Shown here: positions 1 through 6,244 of the stretch, piece after piece
Layout of the letters: each line of letters starts with the position of its first letter
Numbering within the stretch: position 1 is the first letter of the stretch
NCBI RefSeq assembly: GCF_937874145.1
Contig: NZ_CALNBI010000282.1
Location: 1 to 10,381, forward strand
Direction: 5' to 3'
DNA length: 10,381 nt
Origin: an uncultured Chitinophaga sp.
GTDB taxonomy: Bacteria; Bacteroidota; Bacteroidia; Chitinophagales; Chitinophagaceae
The notes under the pieces: model-generated
Seen by the model: the letters and a program-made list of their open reading frames with translations, nothing else
What the model was told of the DNA's origin: nothing
Databases searched by the model: none
Made by a program: the position numbers and the translations under genes

Positions 1-300
1 CCCTGCCGCGATCAAAATCCCAAGCTGGTGGAAATGCACAATAAATTCAAAGCCAAAGGACTGGAAGTGGTATCTATCTCCATCGACGACGACCGCGAGA
101 AATGGAAGCAAGCCGTGAAAGAAGACCAGCTTTCCTGGCTGCAGCTGATCGGCGACGCGGGCCGCAACAGCCAGATCATGAAAGATTACAAAGTGATCGG
201 CATTCCTTTGGCCGTGCTGATCGATAAGAACGGCAACTTGCTGAAAATCGGTCTCCGTGGCGATAATATCGAAGCAGAACTCAATGCGTTGATCAAATAG
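1..300 (+). CDS. TlpA/thioredoxin-like redoxin family protein, C-terminal part
   Basis: The reading frame is open from base 1, so the gene begins upstream of the window. The first codons read Pro-Cys-Arg-Asp-Gln-Asn-Pro, which fits the second half of a thioredoxin-fold CxPC active site (the Cys at codon 2 would be the resolving cysteine, the attacking one lying just outside). Then comes a helix, the beta strand GLEVVSISID, and the segment VIGIPLAVLIDKNG with the cis-proline (codon 69) that packs against the active site. About 99 residues remain. Known family role: thiol-disulfide exchange in the periplasm, as in TlpA/ResA-like proteins, often with an N-terminal signal or DUF4369 domain in Bacteroidota, which cannot be seen here. 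Substrate and partner are unknown. Transcription appears to stop at the hairpin 27 bases downstream. The fold assignment is confident, the subfamily is not. Confidence 0.88.
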   Translation, partial: PCRDQNPKLVEMHNKFKAKGLEVVSISIDDDREKWKQAVKEDQLSWLQLIGDAGRNSQIMKDYKVIGIPLAVLIDKNGNLLKIGLRGDNIEAELNALIK

Positions 301-326
301 GAAGATGAAAGTAATAATGAGCAATT

Positions 327-355
327 GCCCTGCCGGACTCCGGCGGGGCTTTTTT
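327..355 (+). terminator. Rho-independent terminator of the redoxin gene
   Basis: A 10-bp stem (327-336 with 340-349, one G-U wobble) encloses a 3-base loop and is followed directly by six T residues (350-355). It lies 27 bases after the redoxin stop codon. The T run overlaps the stop codon of the minus-strand esterase. Read on the minus strand the stem is not followed by a T run, so it should work mainly for plus-strand transcripts. Confidence 0.92.
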
Positions 356-1529
356 ATCTGCTGAAATGATGGTTCGCGAAGCGGATGAACTGCTGCCAGT
401 CGAATTCCGTCATATCATGTTCCCCGGTGCGGTTGTGGTAGCCGAGGATGCCGTTTGTCAGCGTAACATCCGGAGCGGGCGGCGTTGCCGGAAGGGTGGA
501 TTTTTCTTTATAGAGCGCATACACCATTTCGGCGTTCTTCAGCGCGAGGAAAGTACCTGTCGGGTCGGCCCAGAGGTCCTTCGTGGCATTGGTGGCATAC
601 ACCGGCCGCGGCGCGATGAGGGCGATGAGCATGTGCTGGTCTACCGGCAAATCGTTTTCTTTGTCGTTGTAATTTTTGTAGTTGTTGGAAAACCAGTGGG
701 GGAAGACGGAATTGATCCGGCTGATGCGTTCCCCGAACTGCCGGCGCGCCAGTGCCGCCCCGGTGTTCCCTGAGCAGTTGGTGACGCAGATGGCGAAGCG
801 TTCATCCTGCGCGGAAGCCCACAGCGATGTCTTCCCTCCACGCGAATGCCCCACCAGCACCACTTTCTTCGCATCCACCAAAGGTTCCTTTTCGAAATAA
901 TCCATCACCCGCGAAGCCCCCCAGGCCCAGGAACCAATGGCTTTCATCCCGTTCCCCATGCTGAGGTGCTCAGGATACATGCGCAGCACGCCTTCTGTAT
1001 ATTTTGCCTTATCGTCGGGCGCGAGGTCGCTCACGTGGAATGCCGCCACCGCGTAACCGCTGTCGATCACCAGCTCCGCCGGCCAGAAAGCGCTTTTCTC
1101 TTTGCGGTCGGGGTCCGTGTTCTTTTTCGGACGGTTGTTGATGAGCAGGAAAACAGGCGCCGGCGCAGCAGCGTTTTTGGGGACGAACATCGTCAGCCCG
1201 ATGGCTACGGACTGCCCGCCGCGGAATACATGGATGCGGGTTTCTTTTAACACCGCCCTTCCACCCATGGCGCCGCCGTCTTCCCGGACGGGCTCGAAGC
1301 GGATACTGTCGAAGTCTTTCGGCATTTGTCCGTACACGTTATTCTCGAACAGCCGGAGGATCTCCATCCGCCGCGTCCCTTCCCACATCTTCACGTTCTT
1401 CACCGGCCTGAGGTTGACCGTAACCAGCGGATGAGGGAGCTTGTAGGCGGGTACGAGCGTCTCATTGTAATTCTGTCCGAAAGCGGCCGTACCGGCCAGC
1501 ATGGCGATAAGTAAGGTCGTTGTCTTCAT
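354..1529 (-). CDS. Secreted CE15-type esterase (glucuronoyl esterase-like alpha/beta hydrolase)
   Basis: This 391-residue protein starts with a Sec signal peptide (residues 1 to about 19, ending AAFGQ). The nucleophile elbow is VGHSRGGK (Ser229), in which the Arg directly after the Ser is a CE15 hallmark. Further matches are SGNTGAALARR (253-263), PHWF (277-280), APRPVY (306-311), DLWADPTG (318-325) and the C-terminal GEHDMTEFDW with His371 as the likely catalytic His. CE15 enzymes cleave the ester between glucuronic acid of xylan and lignin alcohols; some homologues are annotated as acetylxylan esterases. The acid usual in many members 23 residues after the Ser is Cys252 here, while Asp318 is well placed as an alternative acid. 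The length fits a single-domain family member with no attached binding module. The ATG at 1529 gives a clean signal peptide, and there is no clear Shine-Dalgarno. The family call is strong; the substrate is inferred. Confidence 0.88.
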   Translation of the reverse strand: MKTTTLLIAMLAGTAAFGQNYNETLVPAYKLPHPLVTVNLRPVKNVKMWEGTRRMEILRLFENNVYGQMPKDFDSIRFEPVREDGGAMGGRAVLKETRIHVFRGGQSVAIGLTMFVPKNAAAPAPVFLLINNRPKKNTDPDRKEKSAFWPAELVIDSGYAVAAFHVSDLAPDDKAKYTEGVLRMYPEHLSMGNGMKAIGSWAWGASRVMDYFEKEPLVDAKKVVLVGHSRGGKTSLWASAQDERFAICVTNCSGNTGAALARRQFGERISRINSVFPHWFSNNYKNYNDKENDLPVDQHMLIALIAPRPVYATNATKDLWADPTGTFLALKNAEMVYALYKEKSTLPATPPAPDVTLTNGILGYHNRTGEHDMTEFDWQQFIRFANHHFSR

Positions 1530-1545
1530 GGTGGAGCTTTGGTTT

Positions 1546-1557
1546 CCGGCATGCCGG
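1546..1557. promoter_or_regulatory. 12-bp perfect palindrome in the esterase leader
   Basis: The sequence CCGGCATGCCGG is a perfect palindrome. It lies 16 bases upstream of the esterase start codon and between that start and the proposed -7 box. It could be a regulator site over the transcription start, or a small RNA hairpin in the leader. In GC-rich DNA a 12-bp palindrome may also be chance. Confidence 0.3.
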
Positions 1558-1561
1558 GAAA

Positions 1562-1593
1562 AAAAGATACGCTATTTTTCAAGACATTTGCAA
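1562..1593 (-). promoter_or_regulatory. Candidate Bacteroidota-type promoter for the esterase
   Basis: On the minus strand a TTG (1593-1591) is followed, after 21 bases, by TATCTTTT (1569-1562), one mismatch from the Bacteroidota -7 consensus TAnnTTTG. The spacing is within the known range, and the box ends 32 bases before the start codon. The same TTG-N21-TATCTT arrangement stands in front of the ROK gene in this window. Predicted by eye only. Confidence 0.45.
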
Positions 1594-1737
1594 TGAATCT
1601 GGCTTCACCCGCACATGGATATCGCCCGACGGCAAAACCCTCCGCAGAATAACCCTCCGCAAACAGGCCATTCCCCCCAGCAGGGAGGGATTTTTCCCCG
1701 ATGCGCCCGAACATACGAACTACCGGTACAACGACTG

Positions 1738-2001
1738 CTAACGCATAATGGCCAGCAGGTATCCCGCATGCGCGACAAACAGGATGATGGCCGCCGCAGG
1801 CAGGAATTTGTTTTCCCGTGTGAGCCGAACCATCATCACGATACAAAAAGCGAAATAGTAAATGCTGGAATAAACGGCATAATAGAGGCCGGTCAGGTCG
1901 TAATAACCGCCGCCGGTGCCGTTGCTGCGTGGAATGTCCAGGAAGAGGAAGGCCGCCACGATCAGTGGCAGCAATAGCAGCAGTATTTTGAGGAATTTCA
2001 T
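1738..2001 (-). CDS. Small hydrophobic membrane protein, function unknown
   Basis: An 87-residue protein counted from the ATG at 2001; a TTG one codon upstream is a less likely start. Residues 1 to about 22 form a strong hydrophobic helix (FLKILLLLLPLIVAAFLFLDI). A second segment, rich in Tyr and hydrophobic residues, follows (LTGLYYAVYSSIYYFAFCIVMMV), then a charged turn RLTRENK, and a third helix (FLPAAAIILFVAHAGYLLAIM) ending in Arg. Three membrane-spanning helices in the inner membrane are therefore likely. No family is recognised. It lies 85 bases behind the DinB-like gene on the same strand, so the two could share a transcript. The 208 bases between it and the esterase start hold the esterase promoter and no convincing terminator. 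The composition is clearly that of a membrane protein, which supports a real gene. Confidence 0.65.
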   Translation of the reverse strand: MKFLKILLLLLPLIVAAFLFLDIPRSNGTGGGYYDLTGLYYAVYSSIYYFAFCIVMMVRLTRENKFLPAAAIILFVAHAGYLLAIMR

Positions 2002-2050
2002 CAATCAGCGTTTTTTCGGCATCCGGTAATGAATATACGCAGTATTCACG

Positions 2051-2080
2051 GATTGCGGCTACAACTGGCTGATTGCGGTT
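2051..2080. repeat. Short direct repeat, 20-bp period
   Basis: GATTGCGGCT at 2051-2060 and GATTGCGGTT at 2071-2080 match at 9 of 10 bases and start exactly 20 bp apart, close to two helical turns. They lie in the gap between the DinB-like gene and the small membrane protein gene. Such spacing is seen at sites where two proteins bind the same DNA face, but nothing else here supports that role. Confidence 0.35.
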
Positions 2081-2086
2081 GACGAA

Positions 2087-2596
2087 TTATCCTTGCAAAT
2101 GCTGGTGGATTTTATGCAACTGATGCGTGTGCCGCCGCGAATGTACCGTCATGAAAGTGAGCCATTCCTGGCCGGAAAGCGGGCCCCAGTCGGGCATGTC
2201 GAAATCTGTAAGCAGCAGGTCGAGGTCCTGTTCGGATGCGGCTTGCAAAACGCTTTCCCGGTTTTCCTCCAGCGACCGGATCAGCTGTTCGCGGTCTTTG
2301 GGATCATTATCGGGAATGATGAACTCCGGGGATTCCATTTTTATGTTGAAATCCAGGAAAAGCGAACGGATGTTTTCGTGGTGCGCATCCGGCTGACGGG
2401 TGGCGGTTTGGGTATTGCCACGAAGCAGTTCCGTGACGCCGGTTTCGGATTTCAGCAGATGTTGCCCCACCTGCCCGGGCGTCCAGCTGCCGGGGAAGGG
2501 TACCTGGTTCAGTTGTTCCTGCGAAAAAAGGCGCAGCGCTTCCGTAAGCTCGCGTGTGGACTTGCGGAGGTCTTCCATCAAAAAATCTGTAGTCAT
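2087..2596 (-). CDS. DinB family (DinB_2-like) four-helix protein
   Basis: This 169-residue protein has the DinB/YfiT-like pattern: an N-terminal helix (about 4-30), then GSWTPGQVGQHLLKSE (36-51) with the first conserved His (His46), and near the C-terminus the helix HSRRHTHQLHKI (152-163), whose His152 and His156 complete the usual three-His metal site. The signature PGSWTPGQVGQHL is typical of the Bacteroidota branch. Members are cytoplasmic four-helix bundles binding Zn or Ni; some act as thiol-dependent S-transferases (bacillithiol, mycothiol), while most have no known reaction. The name comes from the damage-inducible B. subtilis DinB and does not refer to DNA polymerase IV. No signal peptide is present. 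It may be transcribed with the small membrane protein behind it. The ATG at 2596 directly precedes the conserved first helix. No Shine-Dalgarno is visible. Confidence 0.88.
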   Translation of the reverse strand: MTTDFLMEDLRKSTRELTEALRLFSQEQLNQVPFPGSWTPGQVGQHLLKSETGVTELLRGNTQTATRQPDAHHENIRSLFLDFNIKMESPEFIIPDNDPKDREQLIRSLEENRESVLQAASEQDLDLLLTDFDMPDWGPLSGQEWLTFMTVHSRRHTHQLHKIHQHLQG

Positions 2597-2721
2597 AACA
2601 GCGGATTTGTTGTAACGAAATTACACATACCCGCGCTGCCGCTTCCTGTGTGCACGCGACAATATAAGGGTGCATTTGTGACAAGGTTTTTTGGTATCAT
2701 GGCCGCTTGTGGAAACTGAGC

Positions 2722-3007
2722 TTACCAGATTTTGCCCCTTATTTTCAGGATGACAATTACCGGTATCATCAACAGGCAAAGCACCATCATGACGAGGAGG
2801 AAGGGCCTTATCGACAAATGTTGCATGGCGGTTCACGTGCGGTTCCGTGCTGCGAAGCTGGTTTTCGTAGTAGATATTGATGGAATCGCCGGTTTGCAAT
2901 GCATCCAGCCGTTCGGAAAAGCACAGGCCAACAGGGAAAGAGTATACCTGGAAATAACGGCAAAATTGGTTTTTGTTATAGGATTTAGATGCGCAAAGGG
3001 AAGATAA
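2722..3007 (-). pseudogene. Frame-broken remnant of a small membrane-anchored protein
   Basis: The minus strand shows two coding-like pieces in different frames. The first (about 3007-2800) reads YFQVYSFPVGLCFSERLDALQTGDS, then INIYYENQLRS, a beta-rich stretch with a GDxIxIYY pattern as in small Bacteroidota membrane proteins resembling DUF3592. The second, one frame over, starts at or before the ATG at 2826 and gives FLLVMMVLCLLMIPVIVILK followed by IRGKIW and a stop at 2722, a clean transmembrane helix with a basic end. Read together they look like one soluble-domain-plus-TM protein with a single frameshift near 2810-2826. No convincing start or N-terminal helix is visible upstream, so the 5' end may also be lost. 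Alternatives are a genuine 34-residue single-TM peptide from 2826, or chance. No other gene was seen in 2597-3077. The family name is a tentative impression. Confidence 0.4.
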
Positions 3008-3077
3008 TCCAAAATGGTAAATCAACTTGACTGAATTAAGACGTTTACAATCAATAAGATACAAACACTAGACAAAA

Positions 3078-3100
3078 ACTTCCTAAAAAAGTTAGGAAGT
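3078..3100. promoter_or_regulatory. Perfect 9-bp inverted repeat, candidate ROK operator
   Basis: ACTTCCTAA (3078-3086) and TTAGGAAGT (3092-3100) are exact reverse complements around a 5-base AAAAG spacer. The element ends one base before the proposed -33 TTG of the ROK gene, 51 bases from its start codon. A dimeric or tetrameric winged-HTH regulator would fit such a site, so autoregulation is a reasonable inference. As RNA it could also form a hairpin, but there is no T run behind it, which argues against a terminator. Confidence 0.6.
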
Positions 3101-3101
3101 A

Positions 3102-3132
3102 TTGCATTCATTCTAAATTAATTATTATCTTG
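3102..3132 (+). promoter_or_regulatory. Candidate promoter of the ROK regulator gene
   Basis: TTG at 3102-3104 and TATCTTG at 3126-3132 are separated by 21 bases, resembling the Bacteroidota TTG...TAnnTTTG promoter with an imperfect -7 box. The surrounding 3000-3150 stretch is markedly richer in A and T than the genes beside it. Transcription would begin only about a dozen bases before the ATG at 3152, where no Shine-Dalgarno is present. Confidence 0.45.
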
Positions 3133-3151
3133 AGCTAGATTCTTTCCCTGC

Positions 3152-4336
3152 ATGAAAAAAGACGAGCAATATAAACGTTTGATACTGAGGGAGATTTACT
3201 ATGCGAATACGTTATCTGCAACGGAGTTGAGCGAACGCATCGGAAAGAGTTTGCCACTGACGATCCGGACGGTGAATCACCTGGTAAAAGAAAATATACT
3301 GGAGCCATCAGGCTACGCTCCCTCCAGCGGAGGACGGCGTCCCATCACATATACCATCAATAAAAAGGCATTATACATATTGTCGGTTTCCATGGACCAG
3401 CTGGTAACGCGCATCTCCATGATGGACCTTACCAACAGCCATGTAGGCGGAATCGTCAGGCATGAATTGCCGCTCAAGAACAATCCCGCCGCCCTCAAAA
3501 CGCTGGCCGCCATTTTGGTCGACGCCATCGGGCAGTCGGGGGTCGCCCGTAGCCGGATCCTGGGTATCGGTATCGGGATGCCGGGATTTATCGACGGCAT
3601 CCGTGGCGAGAACTACAGCTTCCCGATGCAGGATGGCACCGAGCAGCAGAGCATCGTGGAGTATTTGTCTGCCGCCGCCGGGTTGCCGGTGCATATCGAT
3701 AACGATTCCAGTTTGATCGCGCTGGCGGAATACCGGTTCGGCAACGCCCGGAAAGCGGCCAACAGCATGGTGGTCAACATCGGATGGGGCGTTGGGTTGG
3801 GGATGATCCTCAACGGGTCCCTTTTCAGAGGCAACAACGGGTTTGCCGGGGAGTTCTCCCACATCCCGCTGTTCAATAATAACAAACTCTGCAGCTGCGG
3901 AAAGAGCGGTTGCCTCGAAACAGAAACTTCCCTGCTCGTGTTGATCGACAAAGCAGTGAAAGGCCTGGCAGACGGGAAGATCTCTTCCCTCCAGGATCAT
4001 TTCCCGACTGGTGAGATCGAAAAAGATTGTGAGATCATTATGGACGCAGCGGCGCGGGGAGATAAATTCTGTATAGAACTGATCCGCGAAATCGGGTATC
4101 ATATCGGGCGTGGCGTGGCCATCCTGATTCACCTGCTCAACCCGCGGTCCATCGTGCTCAGCGGCCGCGGCTCGCTGGCGGGCCGGCTCTGGCTCGCGCC
4201 CGTGCAGATGGCGCTCAACGAGCACTGCATCCCGCGGCTCGCCACGCAAACGGCGGTGGAAGTCTCGGAACTGGGTTACGACGCCGAACTGCTCGGCTCC
4301 GCAGCCCTCGTCATGGAGAACTACGCTACACCATAG
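3152..4336 (+). CDS. ROK-family transcriptional regulator
   Basis: This 394-residue protein has an N-terminal winged HTH (about 8-65; recognition region LSATELSERIGKSLPLTIRT) and a ROK sugar-kinase-like domain (about 74-390). In the latter, AGEFSHIPL (232-240) is followed by CSCGKSGCLE (247-256), the ROK zinc site of His237, Cys247, Cys249 and Cys254. The catalytic-type Asp185 in DNDSS is kept. The N-terminal phosphate loop, DxGGT in kinases, reads SMDQLVTR here, and the second loop GTGxG reads GWGVG (Trp212), so ATP binding and kinase activity are unlikely. NagC/Mlc/XylR-type ROK regulators bind a sugar or sugar phosphate and release or bind DNA in the cytoplasm. The inverted repeat before the gene suggests autoregulation. 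It has its own terminator; targets could include the SusC/SusD genes downstream, which is inference. The ATG at 3152 directly precedes the HTH domain. Confidence 0.93.
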   Translation: MKKDEQYKRLILREIYYANTLSATELSERIGKSLPLTIRTVNHLVKENILEPSGYAPSSGGRRPITYTINKKALYILSVSMDQLVTRISMMDLTNSHVGGIVRHELPLKNNPAALKTLAAILVDAIGQSGVARSRILGIGIGMPGFIDGIRGENYSFPMQDGTEQQSIVEYLSAAAGLPVHIDNDSSLIALAEYRFGNARKAANSMVVNIGWGVGLGMILNGSLFRGNNGFAGEFSHIPLFNNNKLCSCGKSGCLETETSLLVLIDKAVKGLADGKISSLQDHFPTGEIEKDCEIIMDAAARGDKFCIELIREIGYHIGRGVAILIHLLNPRSIVLSGRGSLAGRLWLAPVQMALNEHCIPRLATQTAVEVSELGYDAELLGSAALVMENYATP

Positions 4337-4381
4337 AACCAACCTTCATTCTAATAGCAAATTGAAATACAGTGAACAAGG

Positions 4382-4413
4382 AAACCGGCCCTTTCTCAGG
4401 GTCGGTTTTTTTT
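4382..4413 (+). terminator. Rho-independent terminator after the ROK gene
   Basis: A 10-bp stem (4383-4392 with 4398-4407, one G-U wobble) with the 5-base loop TTCTC runs into eight T residues (4406-4413). It stands about 45 bases after the ROK stop codon. It separates the ROK transcript from the TPR/HTH gene, which therefore probably has its own promoter. Confidence 0.92.
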
Positions 4414-4430
4414 ATGTAAAAAACCCGGAC

Positions 4431-4438
4431 TATCTTCG
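4431..4438 (+). promoter_or_regulatory. Possible -7 box for the TPR/HTH regulator gene
   Basis: TATCTTCG is one mismatch from TAnnTTTG and lies 29 bases before the ATG at 4468. No TTG is found at the expected distance upstream; the position falls in the T run of the preceding terminator. This is a weak prediction, offered because the terminator implies that a promoter must lie between 4413 and 4467. Confidence 0.25.
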
Positions 4439-4467
4439 GCAGCCTGAAATTTTGTTATTTTTCCCCT

Positions 4468-6126
4468 ATGAGGAAATGGTTATGGATACTGATGGCATGC
4501 TGCCTGGCGGCGCCTGCTTTGGCACAGTGGAATGCCGACAGCCTGGCTAACCGGCTGGCGGATAAATCGATGCCCGCCCCCGAACGCATCCGCACCCTCA
4601 ACCAACTGGCCGCATATTATAATAAGGACTCCACCAATATGGCGCTGGTATGGGCCAACGAAGCCTACCTCCTCGCATTGAAAGAAGAAAACACCAGCCT
4701 GCAGGCTGCGTCGCTCCTGAACCTGTCGGAAGGGTATTTGTACAATGACCAGTACGACCAGGCCCTCAACTACGCCTACACGGCGCTCGACCTCGTTAAA
4801 ACCGACAGCGCCCGCGCCCGCTGCTTCACGCACCTGGGCTGGATCTTCTACGATACCGAGAACGCTCATTTTTCCCAGCAATATCACCAGCAGGCATATG
4901 ATATTTACCGCCGCCTCGGCGATCCCCGCAGGATCGCGCTGTCGCTGAACGCCCTCGGGCTGGTATACCTTCAGCAAGATGCGTTCGCCACCGCCCGTAA
5001 ATATTTCGACAGCACCCTGCGGCTCTCCCGCGAAAAAGGGCTCGAAGGCATGGTGGCTACGGCGCTCAGCAACCGCGGCATCTGTGAAAACGAATTCGGC
5101 CGCTACCCCAAAGCCATCGCGGACTTCACCCAGGCGCTGGCCACCCTCCGGAAAACCGACGGGCTCTCCCATGCCGAAGTGCTCAACCAGATGGCCTATT
5201 CCCGCATCATGCTGAAAGAGTACCCCCAGGCCCGGGAGCTCCTGGCACAGGCCCGCAACCTCATCGAAGAAAGCAATTCCAATACCCGCAAAGAAAAACT
5301 ACTCGATAACCTGACCAACTCCGTCCTCCTCTACCAACACCTCGGCGAATACAAAACCGCCTTCACCGAGCTCCAGGAGTACACCCGCGTCCGCAACGAA
5401 ATCTTGTCCAAAAGCAAAAGCGAAGCCATCTCCGCCCTTAAGCTGAAACGCGAAGCCGAAGAAAACCAGGCCCGCATCATCACCCTGGTGGCCCAGAAAG
5501 AACTCCGCGCCTTCCAGCGGAATGCCCTTGCCGCCGGCGTCATCCTGCTGATTATCATCGGTTTGCTGTTCTATTCCAAAATGCGGCAGAAGCAGAAAAA
5601 GGAAAAGGAACTGGAAGAAGTCCGCCGGGCCCTCATCAAACAGGAGCTCGAAGGCGCCCTCCTGGAAAAGGAAGCCCTTAACAATAAACTCGAATTCCGC
5701 GATAACGACCTGAAAAACTACGCACTCTACATCTCCCAGCGCAACGATATGATCCGGCAGTTCATCGACGAGCTCATCGCCCTCGATATCCACTCCGACG
5801 CCAAAAAGGAAAATATCGCCCGGTTCAATAAAATGGTCAACAAGTTCCAGCACGATCTCGACATTAATAAAGACGCCCAGGACTTCAACCTGTCCGTCAA
5901 CGAAATCCACAAAGATTTCTTCTTCAACCTGCTCCGCCAATTCCCCAATCTTACCGAAAACGAACGCCGCCTGTGCGCCCAAATCCGGCTCAACCTGTCC
6001 ATAAAAGACATCGCTTCCCTCAATAATATCTCCGTCAAATCCGTCGAAATGGCCCGTTACCGCCTCCGGAAAGAGTTTAACCTGGAGCATAAAGACAGCC
6101 TGTCTGACTTTCTGAAGAATTTCTAA
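4468..6126 (+). CDS. Membrane-anchored TPR regulator with C-terminal LuxR-type HTH
   Basis: This 552-residue protein has a signal peptide (1-20, ending APALAQ) and a helical region of five to six tetratricopeptide-like repeats (about 40-310; for example LNALGLVYLQQDAFATARKY and SNRGICENEFGRYPKAIADF). A helix with coiled-coil character (312-350) leads to one transmembrane segment (about 353-369), a basic, Glu/Lys-rich coiled coil (371-415), and an HTH (about 495-548) with LTENERRLCAQIRLNLSIKD and SVKSVEMARYRLRKEF, of the LuxR/GerE-like type common in Bacteroidota. Predicted topology: TPR domain in the periplasm, HTH in the cytoplasm, so an envelope signal could be passed straight to DNA. No kinase or receiver domain is present. 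It stands 216 bases before the SusC gene on the same strand, which makes that pair a possible target. The ATG at 4468 gives a proper signal peptide; no Shine-Dalgarno is seen. Confidence 0.88.
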   Translation: MRKWLWILMACCLAAPALAQWNADSLANRLADKSMPAPERIRTLNQLAAYYNKDSTNMALVWANEAYLLALKEENTSLQAASLLNLSEGYLYNDQYDQALNYAYTALDLVKTDSARARCFTHLGWIFYDTENAHFSQQYHQQAYDIYRRLGDPRRIALSLNALGLVYLQQDAFATARKYFDSTLRLSREKGLEGMVATALSNRGICENEFGRYPKAIADFTQALATLRKTDGLSHAEVLNQMAYSRIMLKEYPQARELLAQARNLIEESNSNTRKEKLLDNLTNSVLLYQHLGEYKTAFTELQEYTRVRNEILSKSKSEAISALKLKREAEENQARIITLVAQKELRAFQRNALAAGVILLIIIGLLFYSKMRQKQKKEKELEEVRRALIKQELEGALLEKEALNNKLEFRDNDLKNYALYISQRNDMIRQFIDELIALDIHSDAKKENIARFNKMVNKFQHDLDINKDAQDFNLSVNEIHKDFFFNLLRQFPNLTENERRLCAQIRLNLSIKDIASLNNISVKSVEMARYRLRKEFNLEHKDSLSDFLKNF

Positions 6127-6153
6127 CTGATTTATTGTCAATTGATTAACTCC

Positions 6154-6188
6154 CTTGTAGGGGTCTTGTAGAGGTGCCTGTAAGGCAC
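6154..6188. repeat. 11-bp tandem repeats and small hairpin upstream of susC
   Basis: CTTGTAGGGGT (6154-6164) is followed head to tail by CTTGTAGAGGT (6165-6175), a match at 10 of 11 bases, and then by a degenerate third unit (GCCTGTAAGGC, 6176-6186). The third unit is also part of a 5-bp hairpin, GTGCC-TGTAA-GGCAC (6174-6188). It lies 28 bases after the TPR/HTH stop codon. No T run follows, so a classical terminator is unlikely. The 11-bp period is close to one helical turn, as in arrays of adjacent activator sites. Confidence 0.45.
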
Positions 6189-6244
6189 GGATATAGGCTC
6201 CGTTTGCCGCTGCGCTGGTTTTTCCGGTCTACTTTACGAATGCA

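Noticed and set aside
366..1514. Several plus-strand open frames (62-135 codons) opposite the esterase
   Set aside because: They are antisense to a gene with a full set of CE15 motifs, are rich in Arg/Gly/Pro and show no recognisable domain. They arise from the GC-rich codon use of the real gene.
1682..1699. GC-rich imperfect stem as a terminator for the small membrane protein gene
   Set aside because: On the minus strand a 7-bp stem with one wobble can form, but no T run follows, so a terminator call is not supported.
1526..1846. Minus-strand open frame of 106 codons between the esterase and the small membrane protein
   Set aside because: It overlaps the C-terminal end of the membrane protein in another frame, runs across the esterase promoter and has Gly/Pro/Arg-rich content with no domain.
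2093..2719. Plus-strand open frame of 208 codons
   Set aside because: It covers the antisense of the DinB-like gene, which has the conserved three-His pattern. The plus frame has no family features.
3371..4342. Minus-strand open frame of 323 codons opposite the ROK gene
   Set aside because: It is the antisense of a complete ROK regulator and is rich in His, Arg and Pro, as expected for a shadow frame.
5299..6141. Minus-strand open frame of 280 codons opposite the TPR/HTH gene
   Set aside because: Its repetitive Phe/Gly/Val/Glu composition mirrors the Lys/Glu-rich coiled coil of the sense gene. No start signals or domain are seen.
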